Source: Sepioteuthis lessoniana
Taxonomy: Eukaryota > Mollusca > Cephalopoda > Myopsida > Loliginidae
Reading direction: 5' to 3'
NCBI GenBank assembly: GCA_963585895.1
Contig: OY757907.1
Location: forward strand, 110,503,921-110,567,920
Length of the DNA stretch: 64,000 nt
In this document: one piece after another, positions 35,857-48,190 of the stretch
How the letters are laid out: each line of letters starts with the position of its first letter
Numbering within the stretch: the stretch's first letter is position 1
Translations under genes and position numbers: made by a program
Notes under the pieces: model-generated
Database searches by the model: none
Told to the model about the DNA's origin: nothing
What the model saw: the letters and a program-made list of their open reading frames with translations, nothing else

Positions 35857-36734
35857 CAACCAAATCTAATAATGCCAACTAGTCATAGAGTGGTATATGC
35901 TATTGAATCAGCTAGTTTTCATGTAAGTATTAGTATATTTCAAAACAACAAATTCATTTTGTGACTTTTTAACTATAAATGATTAAATTTTGATACCATG
36001 ATAAGTAGACATAAACTTATGAATGTCCAGATGACCTTGCTGGCTATTCTTGTCTTTGAAGAAGAGTTTGAAGTGGTGAAAATAGATTCATTTAGTTTTA
36101 AAGATAACATAAACTTGATTTCTGATTACAGTCTATTTTGTATTTTTGGTTATGTTTTCAGTTCCTATTGAAACAAAGAACATCTGATATTTATGAGTAA
36201 AAATGTCTACATGATATAGCCTGAGCATGATCTAATCAGACTGTATTACGTTGGGCTTAATTTATGTATCTCAAAAATTGAATGAAAAGTTGCCTTACTT
36301 TAAAAATGGTGAAATTTATAAATTCAATCTGGATAAGATTAACCCATTTTTAAAATTTTTTTTTCTGTTTTATTTTACTTAATACATTTTAAAGAGGCAT
36401 TTTTCAACTATCAGTTATATCATCTTTTTAGCATGGTGTGATTGTTTAACTGGTTGATCATTTTTAGTGAGTTTGATTTTCACAGGGTGCCCTACACTTC
36501 TGGTCTTGTACCAAACAAGACCCAGGTTGGTAAATTTTGAATTCTATATCAAAGAAATCTTCAACACTGAATTTTCAAATGTAAAGCCCACGAAATTCAT
36601 ATTGTTCTTCAGTTTACATGTCAGCACATTTTTTTAAAAATGAATTCTAAGTTCTTTTAATTTCCCAATATGTAGGATAAAATTTTGTATCCTAGTGTGA
36701 TCAAGTTTAATGCTGACATTTATTCATCAATATA
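35857..36734. other. Unassigned AT-rich DNA
   Basis: No feature recognised. Confidence 0.4.
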
Positions 36735-36972
36735 GGGAATCCTTGTTGTGAAGTTGCTAAAGTGCTGTACTGAGGCCTTAAAGTAAACAAGTTCAAACTC
36801 CATTCAAGCTTTAAATTTCACTTTCAGACTAATACCCTTGGGAAAGGCATGAAACCCTTTATTTGCTCAGCTATTGGTTAAATAGTGCCACTTCTGTTTT
36901 TCTACCAAGATGTATTTGGTTTTAAATAACCCACAAAGGTTGCTATGCCATTGAAACCAGAAAACCAAAACT
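36735..36972 (+). repeat. Family B SINE, diverged
   Basis: Weak head (ttgtgaagttgctaaagtg), clear central block (aatacccttgggaaaggcat) and tail (aaataacccacaaaggttg). Confidence 0.78.
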
Positions 36973-36994
36973 ACCACATTTCATTTAAAAACTG

Positions 36995-36996
<2 letters not shown>

Positions 36997-37073
<77 letters not shown>

Positions 37074-37096
37074 ATGCTCTCTCTCTCTCTCTCTCA
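36997..37096. repeat. (AT)n and (CT)n microsatellite
   Basis: About 33 AT units, a short linker, then about 9 CT units. Confidence 0.95.
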
Positions 37097-37121
37097 ATAC
37101 CTCTGCACACATCAGATGCAA

Positions 37122-37364
37122 CGTAGATTAAACAGGTTTGAATTCAGAGTTTGCCTTCTCCCAGACTGTTTGCCATACCAAGGTAAAAGAACCTAATCTG
37201 CCCTACAATTTACTCAAAGCTGGAGAGAGAATAATTGAATTCATACCTTTTCTAAGCATATTAGTTATACGTGAAATTCAAACAGCCTCATCCAGGATTT
37301 GAACTCTGGTTGCTGTGTCCATTTCGTACAATGGTAAACATAACACAACAACCACCTCCAGCAT
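37122..37364 (-). repeat. Family C SINE, tail shortened
   Basis: Matches C from 'acaggtttgaattcagagtt' to the head (reverse B box aggatttgaactctgg and 'gtaaacataacac'). The central block is worn. Confidence 0.82.
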
Positions 37365-37500
37365 AGTTTTTATGTAATTCTATCTTTTATATCAATTATT
37401 TTTTTCTATAAACATACAGTAAAGACTACTTTATACTTGCAAGATTAAGTTATAATATACACAAACATGTAAAATTGTTGTTGCCTCTCTTCAAAATTGG

Positions 37501-37600
37501 CTAGGAGTAGCGCCCTCCCCTACACATTGGTGTAGTAGCTATCGAAAAGGGAGCCTTCGGGTTACCCTCGACTATGGTCGTTAACTTTACTTTACTTACA
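37501..37600 (+). repeat. Family A SINE, 3' fragment
   Basis: Starts at ctaggagtagcgccctcc and ends at the family's 3' end and tail (gtcgttaactttacttta). 5'-truncated. Confidence 0.85.
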
Positions 37601-37639
37601 TCGATAATTTTAGGTCAATATATGCACAAGTGTTTAAGG

Positions 37640-38640
37640 AACACCAAACAACAATTAAATTTACGAAATTTATTTGTAACAGGCCAAACAGAAAAACAAA
37701 ATAATTGGATAGTTCAAAATTATTGGCACCTTTACAACATCCAATGATTAATAATCAATAGTGCATCCTTTTTGGCTATTAACATCTTTTAATCTACGAG
37801 GTTAGTTTGCAATGAGCTTCTAGCAGAAATCAGAGATTTTTACCTCATTCTTCACCCACATATTCTTGTAACTGCTTCAAATTTAATAATCTTCTTGTAT
37901 TCGGTCTTTTTCTTTGCTACTACCATAAATTTTTGATCGGATTTAAGTTGGGATTTTGAGCTGAGCAAGAGGGATAGCATTAATCTTGTTAGCTTTTAAT
38001 TCATGTTTGATTAAAAGTAAGGTTCGCTTGGGATTATTGTCCTGCATGAAAGCCCAATAGTGTCCTAATCCTAGATGTCTCACTGACAATTTTAGGTTTC
38101 CTTTAAAAGTATCAAGATCTTTTCCCCTCTTTTCCTCATTCTTTTAATTCAAACTAATATCCCAATGACTTCAACAAAAAAGCAAGTCTGTAGCATTATG
38201 CTACTCTCCCATATTTGATGGTAGGGAAGGTATTCTTCTGACTGCAGGGATCTGCTTTTTTTCTCTATATTTTAGATCTATCATTATGACTGAATAATTC
38301 AATTTTTGGCTTGTTAGACCAGAGAATAGTGAACCAAAAATATTCAAGGCCTCTTCAAGAAGTCCCTTTCAAACTTCAAATGAGCATTTAAGTGCTTCTT
38401 AAATAATGGCAACTTTTGAGGACAGCAGACCTTGAAGCCACCTCTACTGAAGACTCAAGTAATTACTGACCATGAAACAGACTCTTGTCCTTGACAAATT
38501 GGCTTTCATTGCTCTGCTTGTCGTCTTCAAATCTTTTTTTCACTCATCTTATTAACATCTGTTTATCTCACTCTGAAAATATCCTCTTTCTGACTAAATT
38601 ACTCAATTGCAAAACTTGTTAATAGTCTGTAAAAGAAATT
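37640..38640 (-). pseudogene. Tc1-like transposase pseudogene
   Basis: Read on the minus strand through several stops and frame shifts, most of a Tc1-type DDE transposase can be followed. A basic stretch K-K-H-L-N-A-H-L-K-F appears near 38380. W-S-D-E-S-like sequence near 38325 has been destroyed. L-K-L-S-V-R-H-L-G-L-G-H-Y-W and M-Q-D-N-N-P-K-R-T lie near 38035-38090. The last is the family's 'QDNDPKHT' motif holding the second catalytic Asp. P-R-R-L-K-D-V lies near 37800, close to the usual C-terminus. At least six stops make it inactive. Sequence left of 37740 (caaaattattggcacc) resembles Tc1 terminal regions, but I could not pair two inverted ends. Confidence 0.85.
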
Positions 38641-38704
38641 GCATGAAATGCAATATCACCAACCCTCTCATTGTATTAAAAAAGCATCAAAATAAGGCAA
38701 GTGT

Positions 38705-38770
38705 TGGTCTGGATTTAACATGGAAGATTTACAGTATAATAAAAAAGATACCTCATATAATTTGCAATTA
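38705..38770 (+). repeat. Dispersed repeat, copy 2
   Basis: Partial match to 32323-32390. It lies just beyond the 5' side of the Tc1-like remnant. Confidence 0.45.
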
Positions 38771-38800
38771 GGAGGAACGAATAGTTTAATCTCAATTGAG

Positions 38801-39490
38801 AAAAAGATCCTTGCCAATTTATCACAAATTTTTCTTAGAAAAAATAGTTTCTAAAATATGATCACATCAGCAACCCCCAAACCTTATTAACTCAATTTTG
38901 TTTGAGGCTTTGTATGAGGTGACAAATAAGAAAAGTTGTCCCCAGCCAAATGAGATTCCATTTGGCCAATGCTATTAAAATCTAAGTAAAAATAAAAACC
39001 CAGAATTCTTTTTTATTTCTCTGAAATGGAGTAAAGGAAAAAAGTGGGGAGAAAAAATATTAACACACATACAAAAAAAAATCTGAAGAATGAATATCTG
39101 AAAAGTACTTGACAAAAATATATTAAGGATATGTATATGGAAGTACTTAAATATATATTTCTTAAATGAATAAGTTCTAAAAATTCAATGCTTTAAAATT
39201 AAGCAACTCTCTCTCTCTCTTTATATTCATAAAGACTTCAAAGAAATTTATAAAAAGACTAAAAATAGGAAAAATTGATATAATTTTTTCAAGTGCTAAG
39301 AAATATTTCAGTAAAAAAAAAAGATGGAGTCAAAGAAAAAAGTATTAAAAAAGACATATATAAATATAAATAAAAAAGGTTAAAATACAGTCAAGCAAAG
39401 TAGAAAGCTATTAGAAATGTCATTCAAAGCGAATAAAAATCCTCAAAGTATGAAAGAGTATTAAAAATCTATTAAAATAAAAGATTATAC
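38801..39490. other. Unassigned A-rich DNA
   Basis: No feature recognised beyond A-runs and a short (CT)n near 39208-39222. Confidence 0.45.
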
Positions 39491-39503
39491 ACTAAATAAA
39501 AGG

Positions 39504-39738
39504 AGGTGTCCTCATGGTGTAATGGTTAAAGTGATGGACTGCGGAATCGTAGTACGCGAGTTCGTACTCCAGTCGCGCTATTACATTCACGTTCAGGCAA
39601 ATACTCTTGGGAAAGGTATGAACACCCTTATCCTCCCAGCTATGGGTTAAATAGTACCACTACTGTTCTTCTAGGAGAATGGCTTTGGCATTAAATAACC
39701 AAAAAAAAGTTGATATGCCATTAAACAAAGACACCAAA
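39504..39738 (+). repeat. Family B SINE, complete and young
   Basis: Head with A-box-like atggtgtaatgg and B-box-like gagttcgtactcc, central block, tail ending 'acaaagacaccaaa'. Perfect 13 bp duplication, actaaataaaagg, at 39491-39503 and 39739-39751. Very close to the copy at 54551-54786. Confidence 0.95.
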
Positions 39739-39751
39739 ACTAAATAAAAGG

Positions 39752-41167
39752 TTCTATGATAGACAAAAACAAAAGTGTTAAAAATTTGTTAGAAAAACGA
39801 TTACTAAGTACAAAAAGAATTGTTATGACGATAAATATTAAAAATAATATTAAATTAACATCAAACATAAATAAGACGTAACAAATATTAAGTAATAAAA
39901 ACATAAGCTAATAAAATACCAAAGAAAAACATCTAATAAAATAAGAAATACACCCAAAACATTTAGATAATTCAAATGTTATAGCAAAATTACATTGTAA
40001 AAAACAAAACAAAAATACAAAAATCAAAACTAAATTTCTAAAGAAATAAAATTAGTGAAAAATTTGTATTTATCTGTGAGAGTGTGCCTACAGGTAACAG
40101 ACAAATTGAATTTCTTGTTGATGTCCTGACATCAATTTTTTTTTTTCTTTCCTTTTCTTTTTACTTTCAATTCCTAGTAGAAAATATAAATTCAAGTAAC
40201 AGCCTTACATTGACAGTGAAGAAATCAATCATTGGTGAAGCATGCAAGAATAATTCTAACTTGGTGCTTTCTGCACAAATCTCTTTAATGCATCAGTGAA
40301 GATGTGAATTTAACAAAACTAAAGCAAGAAAAAGATAAAAGGAAGAAGAAAAAAAAAATAGATCTTCAGAGGAGTTCATTTTTAATAGAATGTTTCTACA
40401 TTTGACAAAAAAAAGTTTATTGATTTACCAAAATCTAAGGGACATGCTAAAACCCAGAATGGAAGGGTACAATATGCCAAAATTAGAATCAGATTTGAAA
40501 GGAAGATTTTTTTGAGTGTATTTTTAATTAAAAGTTGAAAATAGACTTTCATTTCCAAACTGTTCACGAGTTGATAATTCATAAAAAAAGATTATCACTA
40601 AATTCATTTTAACTAACATCCTGATCTTTTTTTATACTTGAAACAGGTATGCTTGATTAATCATTTTGTCATTTGATATCATGAGTGTCAGGGATATGAA
40701 ATATACACAGAAATAATAAAGAAAACAAGATGAAGAATTGAAGAAAATCCTTATTCCAGACATTTCAACTCATATGTGTAGAATGGATTGACCACACCAT
40801 TGTGATTACAAAATTATAGTTTTGACAATACTTATTCTATAAGCTTCACCAGGTGTACAATCCTGATAGAAAAACAAGATTCTCTTTTCTTTTTTGAGAA
40901 AATTTTGACAAATTATTTTTGTTGATCTCTCCATGTTACAATACTAGAATTAACAAGGCAGTGCTTTGGTGAGAATTAAACATTGTTCCTTTGAGGAATG
41001 TTTTAGAATTTATTTATCATAAATAAAATAATATTAAAAATAACTTGTTTGTTCCTCTAATAAAACACAAGTTGAATATTTGTTAATGGTATGCTATACC
41101 ACTCAATTTTTTTTAAAAGTAAAAGATAATAGTGCCTTCAACTAATCTTTGAATTACACATTTTAGT
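39752..41167. other. Unassigned A-rich DNA
   Basis: The frames at 40084-40299 and 40382-40582 show no recognisable motif. Confidence 0.4.
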
Positions 41168-41168
41168 A

Positions 41169-41201
<33 letters not shown>
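41168..41201. repeat. (TC)n(TA)n microsatellite
   Basis: About 8 TC then about 9 TA units. Confidence 0.9.
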
Positions 41202-41382
41202 GTCAATTTGAATTAAAAAGAATCAAAACAAACACGTTATTAGTCTCCTAAAGAGGACCATGAAGTTTGAAACAGATATGGAGCATATTTATATGAAATA
41301 AAAAACTAAATTGCTACATTCAAATTCATTTGCGGACCTACTCAGTTTGAAATATTTACTTTTCTTTCATTGGACTAACAAA

Positions 41383-41387
<5 letters not shown>

Positions 41388-41430
<43 letters not shown>
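41388..41430. repeat. (AT)n microsatellite
   Basis: About 20 units, ending in acacatg. Confidence 0.95.
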
Positions 41431-41434
<4 letters not shown>

Positions 41435-41620
41435 GTGAAAAAAATAAAGAAATTAGTATTCTGAATGTGATGAAATTGTTATGCCGGTTAATGTAAAAAT
41501 GTTTGGGTTTTATTAAATATTTTAACGTTGACTTTACCATCATAATAAATTCATCACATTTGAAATACTTTGTTTTTCTATTTTCTTCATACAGTTGGAT
41601 TTACTTCCATATATATAGAC

Positions 41621-41952
41621 TGGGCCATTGGTTTAATGAGTAGAGTGATTGCCAATGGTCCGGAAGACCTAGGTTCAATCTCAGGTCAAGTCATATCAAA
41701 GACTCAAAAAATAGTACTTGATGCCACCTTGCTTAACTCTCTGCATAATAAGGTAAAGGATCAAGGGTAAAGTGGCAATTAGGGAAAGGAGTAGCATCCT
41801 CCCCTACACCTCAGTGTTGAAACTATTGAAAAAAGAGGTTTTAACAATTTTACAACAAACTACAACAAAAACTTCAGGATTAGAATTGGTGTAGTAGCTA
41901 TTGAAAAGGAAGCCTTCAGGTCATCCTTGACGACGGTCGTCAACTTTACTTA
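41621..41952 (+). repeat. Family A SINE with internal duplication
   Basis: Head (actgggccattggtttaatg), B box-like aggttcaatctca and tail (gacggtcgtcaactttac). About 70 bp (near 41815-41885) carry a second, diverged copy of the 'gtagctattgaaaa' segment, making the copy longer than the family's 245 bp. Confidence 0.85.
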
Positions 41953-42033
41953 CAATATGTGTATTCAGTAAGAATCAAATTCAGTAAAAATCATTTGAAA
42001 GAGTAGCATGTAACCATAACTATACAATAAGAG

Positions 42034-42731
<698 letters not shown>

Positions 42732-42768
<37 letters not shown>
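42732..42768. repeat. (AT)n microsatellite
   Basis: About 18 units, immediately beyond the right terminus of the transposon remnant. Confidence 0.95.
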
Positions 42769-42769
<1 letters not shown>

Positions 42770-43051
42770 CCTTAGGTTGGTTTGATTATCACATAGGCAA
42801 GAAATTGAGTCATTAAGTGCTGTTGACTTTGTTATTTTGGTTTATGTCTATGGGAAATCAAATTCTACTCAAAAGATTCAAGAAATTTAAACAGCACATG
42901 ATTCCTGTCCCCAATCAACCAATTTTTTCACTTTTGTGTTTTGTAAGCACTTTAAGTTTAACATTGTTCTTTTGATTTTATCTAAATGCAAAAAATTTTA
43001 TCTACTAAAAAAAGCACTGAGTTTCGGTTAACAGGGATGCACAGAGATCAC

Positions 43052-43211
43052 ATTACTTACACATTATTTTTAATTATCCATATTCCACACTATCATCATA
43101 ATTTCTTCCTTCAGAGGTTTTCCTTCTTCCAATTCAATGACGAAACTTACTTTGCCACCAAAGTTCCAATTTTAGAAAACTTAGTGAGAATCAAACCTAG
43201 TAAAAATTATT
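43052..43211 (+). repeat. 160 bp inverted repeat, arm 1
   Basis: Reverse complement of 47191-47350 with a single mismatch. The frame at 42986-43216 crosses it. No known family recognised. Confidence 0.9.
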
Positions 43212-44026
43212 TCTAAATCTTCCTTGTCAACCACATCACCTTATCAGCTGCTTTCAGTTAGACACCATAATTACTGTATTTTTTCCTTATGAGGATGTAG
43301 GATATTGACACTCACCAGTCAAGAATGAAAAACTCTTTTCTGATTGGTTCGTAGATGTCTATTTTATGAAAATAGACCAATAGAATTTGAAGCCCTATTC
43401 AAAAGGGAAAATATTCTCATGCAACTTATTTCCCTTGATTTATTTACTGACTAAAGTACACAGCAAAAATTGACATGCATGTGTAGCTTCTTCTGTGAAT
43501 GTTGACAGGTCTTTTCGTAGCTATGTATTTATTTTTAAAGTAAGAGAAAATGTGTGCTAAAGCCATTTGATTTAATACTTTTGTTATTTACAAAAGTGCT
43601 CACTGCTATCTTCCACCTGAGATGTGTTCTTTAACATACAAGATTGGTTAGAATGTTGTTACATTATTCTTTTATTTTTGCTAAAGTTTTTTTTTTTTTC
43701 AAAGTTCTGTTCGAGATCTGTTGACCACTTCACAGGAAAGAAATCTTACTAGCAGTTGTACAATTTAGCAATCAGCTTTGCAAAGGTTGTGAGTTGAAGC
43801 CATAGAAGGCAAACGGTAAAAGAAGGTTGTTAAAATGTCTTGGAAAAGAAGAAGAGAATGCACAGTAGCAGTGGCGGCAACAATGCTCATGCTGACAGTG
43901 CTGCCACCATGGCTGCCATCATTATTTATCTGGGCATGAAAATCAATAAGTAGTTGGGAGGAAAGGAGGGGGTAGTAGTTGTGAAGATGGCATTCAACTA
44001 CAAAAAAGGAGTGTGAAAGAAAGTGG
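43212..44026. other. Unassigned DNA
   Basis: No gene recognised. The minus-strand frame 43765-44187 starts here and runs into the purine-rich tract; I do not accept it. Confidence 0.4.
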
Positions 44027-44465
44027 TTGAAAGAGGGTGAGACAGAGAGAAGTGTGGTAAGAAAGCAAGTGAAAAAGAAAGCCAAACATAGAAGACAGAG
44101 AAGGCAACTGAGAAAAGGTGAGAAGAGAGAATCAGTGAAAAAGAGGCAGAAAGGCAGTGAAAAAAAGACAAAGAGGGAAAAGAGCATTGAGAGAGAGAGA
44201 AAGAGAGAAGAGGGTTAAGAGAAAGAGATAGAGGATGCAGAGAGAGAGAGAGAAAAAGAAAGAGAAAAGCAAAGAGACTGAAAGAAAGAGAAAGAGGGAA
44301 AGGCAAAGAAAGTGAAAGAGTGAAAGACTGAGAGAGAGAAGCACAGAGAAAAAGTGAGAGAGAGGAGGACTGGGGAGAAGGAAGAAACAGGAGGGAGAGA
44401 TGAGAGAGAATGAAAGAAGAGGAGAGAGAGAGAGCGAAAGAAGAGGGGAGAGAAAGTGATAGTAA
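44027..44465. repeat. Long purine (GA-rich) tract
   Basis: About 440 bp of almost pure A/G on the plus strand with no fixed unit. Minus-strand frames (up to 162 codons of Ser/Leu/Phe) and the plus-strand Lys/Arg/Glu frame are composition artefacts. Confidence 0.9.
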
Positions 44466-45639
44466 TAGAGTACTACTGAAAAACAAATGAGTTGTGAAAC
44501 AATATTCTCATGTTTAAATGCTTTTAATGAGGGATACTTCAAGAACGGAATGAATAATTCAAATTGGCACTTACACCCAATTCAGAAACATGTATAACTG
44601 ATATAATAATAAAGTTAAGAGTTTGAGTTTTAAGGATTTGCTCAAGTTGAATTCATATTTCGGTATATAATGTTTTGAAAGATCAGTATGAGAGTAATGG
44701 TTAAAATCCTTTATCACATGAAAGTTTTAATATATTCCTCTGAATAAACAAACATTAAAAAAAAATATCTAACCATAAAAACTGCTCCGTTTTTTTTTGT
44801 TTTTATTTTTGGTGGGGCGTTCAGTACAGAAATGCTCAAAATTTTCCTTAAGTGGAGTCGAAGACAATCGTTCCTTCTTTTCTTAGTTTTTCTTTCTTTC
44901 CACCACCTGAAGCATTGGTTATATTTGACAACTTATTTTGTTGTCATATATCACAAGTTTGTCACAGACTGGGGACACTAGCGACCTCTATGAGATGAAT
45001 ATGCCAAGAAGGAGATGAAGCGGGTGCTTATCTTGATCTCTTGCAGAATGACAGACTTTACGAATTAATGAATATCTTTTTCTGACAGAATGATTATGGC
45101 TCACCTTTGCCAGATTATAGTCCTCATTTCTCAGATAGAGGATGATGATAGTTCAGGGTAGCAAGAAAATTATAGTTATATATACAAATTTTGGGAGACC
45201 ACCCCACAGCATTTACTTCCAACTAAAGTTATCCAGTCACCCAACAGTTTTGTTTAATATGTCTTTTTAAAAATTTTTTTTTTATTTTACAAAATACTTA
45301 AGATCAATTTTTATAACATGTTCTGGAAAGGCTTTTTTTAACCCCACCTCCCAAAAATTAACTGATAAAACCATGTAATTCAAAACTTTTGAAAATAATA
45401 GTAATAATAAAATCTCATTTAAAATTCTCATTTTATAAGTGCATCTTTCAGAAGTTGTTTTTTTAAACATTAATATTATAAGTCATTATGAAAAAAGGAA
45501 AAAAACTGAGAATTTTTTCATGATTGGTACTTTGGGGCTGTTGTGGTCCCATTTTTTGATGTCATAATTTTTTATTAAGTCTCCCCACCCCATCCCTTTC
45601 ATTGCTGTCTCTATAACTTGAATACGAATTCATCATAAT
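44466..45639. other. Unassigned AT-rich DNA
   Basis: No feature recognised. Confidence 0.4.
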
Positions 45640-45847
45640 CAAGGCATGCTGACAGTGCAGATTCCCAATTAAGCATTCCTCTCAGTAAGTCCTCTAAATA
45701 ACATCCAGTGTCCACACAGAGTTGATGAATATAAGTTTTTGCCAGCCAGCCAACACTAGTGGGTCCATGTGTAGGAGTCCCATGGAGAATGTCACTTATG
45801 AATTTGTTCTCATTTCTCCATTGGTTATGAGCATGGCTAAAGTTCTG
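45640..45847 (-). pseudogene. Old LINE relic, ORF C-terminus
   Basis: The minus strand reads an uninterrupted match to the LINE's C-terminal region: K-F-I-S-D-I-L-H-G-T-P-T-H-G-P, then K-T-Y-I-H-Q-L-C-V-D-T-G-C and E-D-L-L-R. The 3' end at the left reads catcataatcaaggcatgctg, a decayed ATG-repeat tail. Much more diverged than the copies at 60 kb, so an older insertion or another subfamily. Confidence 0.78.
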
Positions 45848-45859
45848 TCTATATTTCTC

Positions 45860-46264
45860 ATTGGTTGAGTTTTATGGCACATCAAACCTTATGGGTTATA
45901 TAATGCCAGATCCTGTTTATGGATATATATTAAATATCCTAGATTTGTTAATGAATAGTCTCTAGGTAACAATTTTTAAATGAGCCAGAGTGCATTTGTT
46001 TGCACAAAGTTAAATGGTTTCTGGTATAAAAAAATAATTAAGTCTTTCTATTTGACCCATAGATGGGATCCTTACAGCCACTCTGGGTCAGAGTATACCT
46101 GCAAGTAATGGCAATGAAGAGGTATTCCACATTTCCTAAAGTTCCAAGACTGGAACCTCTCCATCAGCTGGTTTAGTGTCATATCCAGGACACTTGGTGG
46201 GTCGTTCTTACCCCTTCTGCAGCAATGCAGTTGGCAAATTCTACAGTCCCAGCTGACTGGGCTG
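45860..46264 (-). repeat. Family D retroposon
   Basis: Tail block (gttttatggcacatcaaacc), a short internal region with ttaaatggtttctgg, and the conserved head ending 'cccagctgactgggct'. Adjoins the LINE relic. Confidence 0.82.
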
Positions 46265-46682
46265 CATCAAGTAGGATTTTTAAGCACATTTTTGACTTAA
46301 GATTCTGTATATCAAATGAATTGAAAGTTTTATATGGATTATGATTATTAATTTCTTTGTGATGTTGATAATTAAAAAAAAGTATCATAGTAATAATATC
46401 CACTTGAAACCTCAGATCACAAAAAAAATTTATACTAAACAAAAAATATCCAAGGACAAATTAGGTATGAACAAAGTGGTTAAAAGCGCGGAATACTTAC
46501 AACAACGAAGTAGTTATTTCAAGAAATGAAAAGATGATAGTCAAATGAACAAAAACATCAAGTTTGTGTCATTTAACAAAAAGAAAAAAAATTGATGAAT
46601 TAAATAATCATATTTAAAAAGTGGAAATGACAAAGATAAAGAGTGAAGGATGAAGAAATTGAGAAAGTTTGAGGGTTGTTTG
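46265..46682. other. Unassigned AT-rich DNA
   Basis: No feature recognised. Confidence 0.4.
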
Positions 46683-47108
46683 GGTGTGCTTTACACTATA
46701 TCAACCCTTGTGGGTTATTTAAAGCCAAATTCTGATAATACATGTATGTAAAGTAAGTAAAGTTGGCGACCTTAGTCGAGGGCAACCCGAAGGCTCCCTT
46801 TTCAATAGCTACTACACCATGGTGTAGGGGAGGGCACTACTCCTTTCCCTAGATTGCTCCACTTTACCTTTGATCCTTACCTTATAATGCTGAGTGTTAA
46901 GCAAAGTAGCATCAAGTACCATTTTTTGAGCCTTTGGTATGACTCGACCTGGGATTGAACCCAGGTCTTCTGGGCCATTGGCGAACACTCTAACCATTAT
47001 GTCAATGTATGTATTAGATATATATGATTTGTAAATGAATACTTTGTTGGTAATGTTATTTTTACATGAGCTTGAACTCATTTGTCGCACACATTTAAAG
47101 GGTTTCAA
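46683..47108 (-). repeat. Family D fragment split by a SINE A
   Basis: 46683-46750 is the D tail block (tatatcaacccttgtgggtt). 47014-47108 continues D (gatatatatgatttgtaaat, agggtttcaagta). The conserved head is missing. Confidence 0.75.
46751..47004 (-). repeat. Family A SINE nested in family D
   Basis: Complete minus-strand copy (aagtaaagttggcgacc to accattatgtca). 9 bp duplication atgtatgta at 46742-46750 and 47005-47013. The 118-residue minus-strand frame over this region is a SINE artefact. Confidence 0.92.
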
Positions 47109-47190
47109 GTAGAGAATGAGGGGCTGAAAGAAAGAGAAAGAGACCATGAAAAAGAGAGAAAAAGGCACTGAGGAAGAGAGAAAAAGACTT

Positions 47191-47350
47191 AATAATTTTT
47201 ACTAGGTTTGATTCTCACTAAGTTTTCTAAAATTGGAACTTTGGTGGCAAAGTAAGTTTCGTCATTGAATTGGAAGAAGGAAAACCTCTGAAGGAAGAAA
47301 TTATGATGATAGTGTGGAATATGGATAATTAAGAATAATGTGTAAGTAAT
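47191..47350 (-). repeat. 160 bp inverted repeat, arm 2
   Basis: Pairs with 43052-43211 (one mismatch in 160). A purine-rich stretch (47110-47190) lies on one side and a family B fragment on the other. Confidence 0.9.
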
Positions 47351-47380
47351 TTCAAAGTGATCTTTGTACAAGAACAGCAG

Positions 47381-47507
47381 TGATACAATTTAACACATTG
47401 CTGGGAAGATAAGGGAGTTCACTCCTTACCTAAGACATGAATTTTAAGTCACTTACTTGGAGGTCACTGTCCAGCACTTTAGCCATTATGCCATCGGAGA
47501 CTAGCCC
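47381..47507 (-). repeat. Family B SINE, head half
   Basis: Matches B (gatacaatttaacacattg; gctgggaagataagggagtt; ttagccattatgccatcgg). The tail is missing. The frame 47430-47759 begins inside it and is not a gene. Confidence 0.7.
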
Positions 47508-47854
47508 ACCCCCGAGAGAGAGAGAGGTAAAAACTACTGTAATAAGATCAGTCCTTGATGGGGTTGCTTCACACTTATAACCTTCTGCTTGACTAATTAA
47601 GAAATTAATAAGTAGCACCCCCCCACCACCACCGAAAGATTTACAAAGTTCTACTCTCTCGGAGAGCATTTGATTGGAATAGTTAAAAAAGAACACTTTA
47701 AAGATCAAATCTAAAAGAGGTTCTAGAAATATCCAAATTTCAAGAAAATAGAAAAACAAAAAAAAAAAAAAAAATTTAATATTCTAAGTACTAAAAAATT
47801 TTTTAACAAAAAACGGTTTTGGTGATGTACAAATTACATTGTCAATAATAAATT

Positions 47855-48190
47855 CATGCTGACAGCACTAATTCCCAACCAACCATCACTGTTGGAAGGT
47901 CTTCTCAGCTTCATTTAGGATCTGCACAGTTTTTTACTGGCAGTATAACACTGGTGTGTCCATGTGTAGGAGTCCACTTGAGAACGTCACTCATAAGTCT
48001 GTCCCTGCTTCTCTAGCAGAGCCCAGAATGTTTTGTTTGTCTTACTAACATGGTTTGTGAGATGGAAGGCAAGTGGCGGTACAGCCGCTGTTTTGTTGGG
48101 TACTGTTTCCAAGAATTGTTCAAAGTAGCACATGGCATTCTTGCTTAGTTCCCATCTAGCTTTTTTGCAAATCATTTTGTTGGAGTCCTG
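47855..48190 (-). pseudogene. Old LINE relic, ORF C-terminus
   Basis: On the minus strand the nucleotide sequence follows the main LINE copy from the region coding L-Y-G-H-L-P through that coding G-H-C-W-R-S-R-D to the tail near 47860. The shared core is 'gctggagaagcagrgatgaac' and 'cccacacatgg'. Frameshifts break the reading frame; the 72-residue frame at 47987-48205 is in the wrong frame for the family. An older copy, comparable to 45640-45847. Confidence 0.65.

Noticed and set aside
43998-44542. Long minus-strand frames of Ser/Leu/Phe (up to 162 codons)
   Set aside because: They are translations of a polypurine tract; two frames of the same strand are open at once and composition explains both.
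46812-47168. 118-codon minus-strand frame
   Set aside because: Covers a SINE A copy; the same peptide pieces recur in frames over the other A copies.
47430-47759. 109-codon minus-strand frame with a Gly run
   Set aside because: Starts in a SINE B fragment and crosses simple repeats; no recognisable motif.
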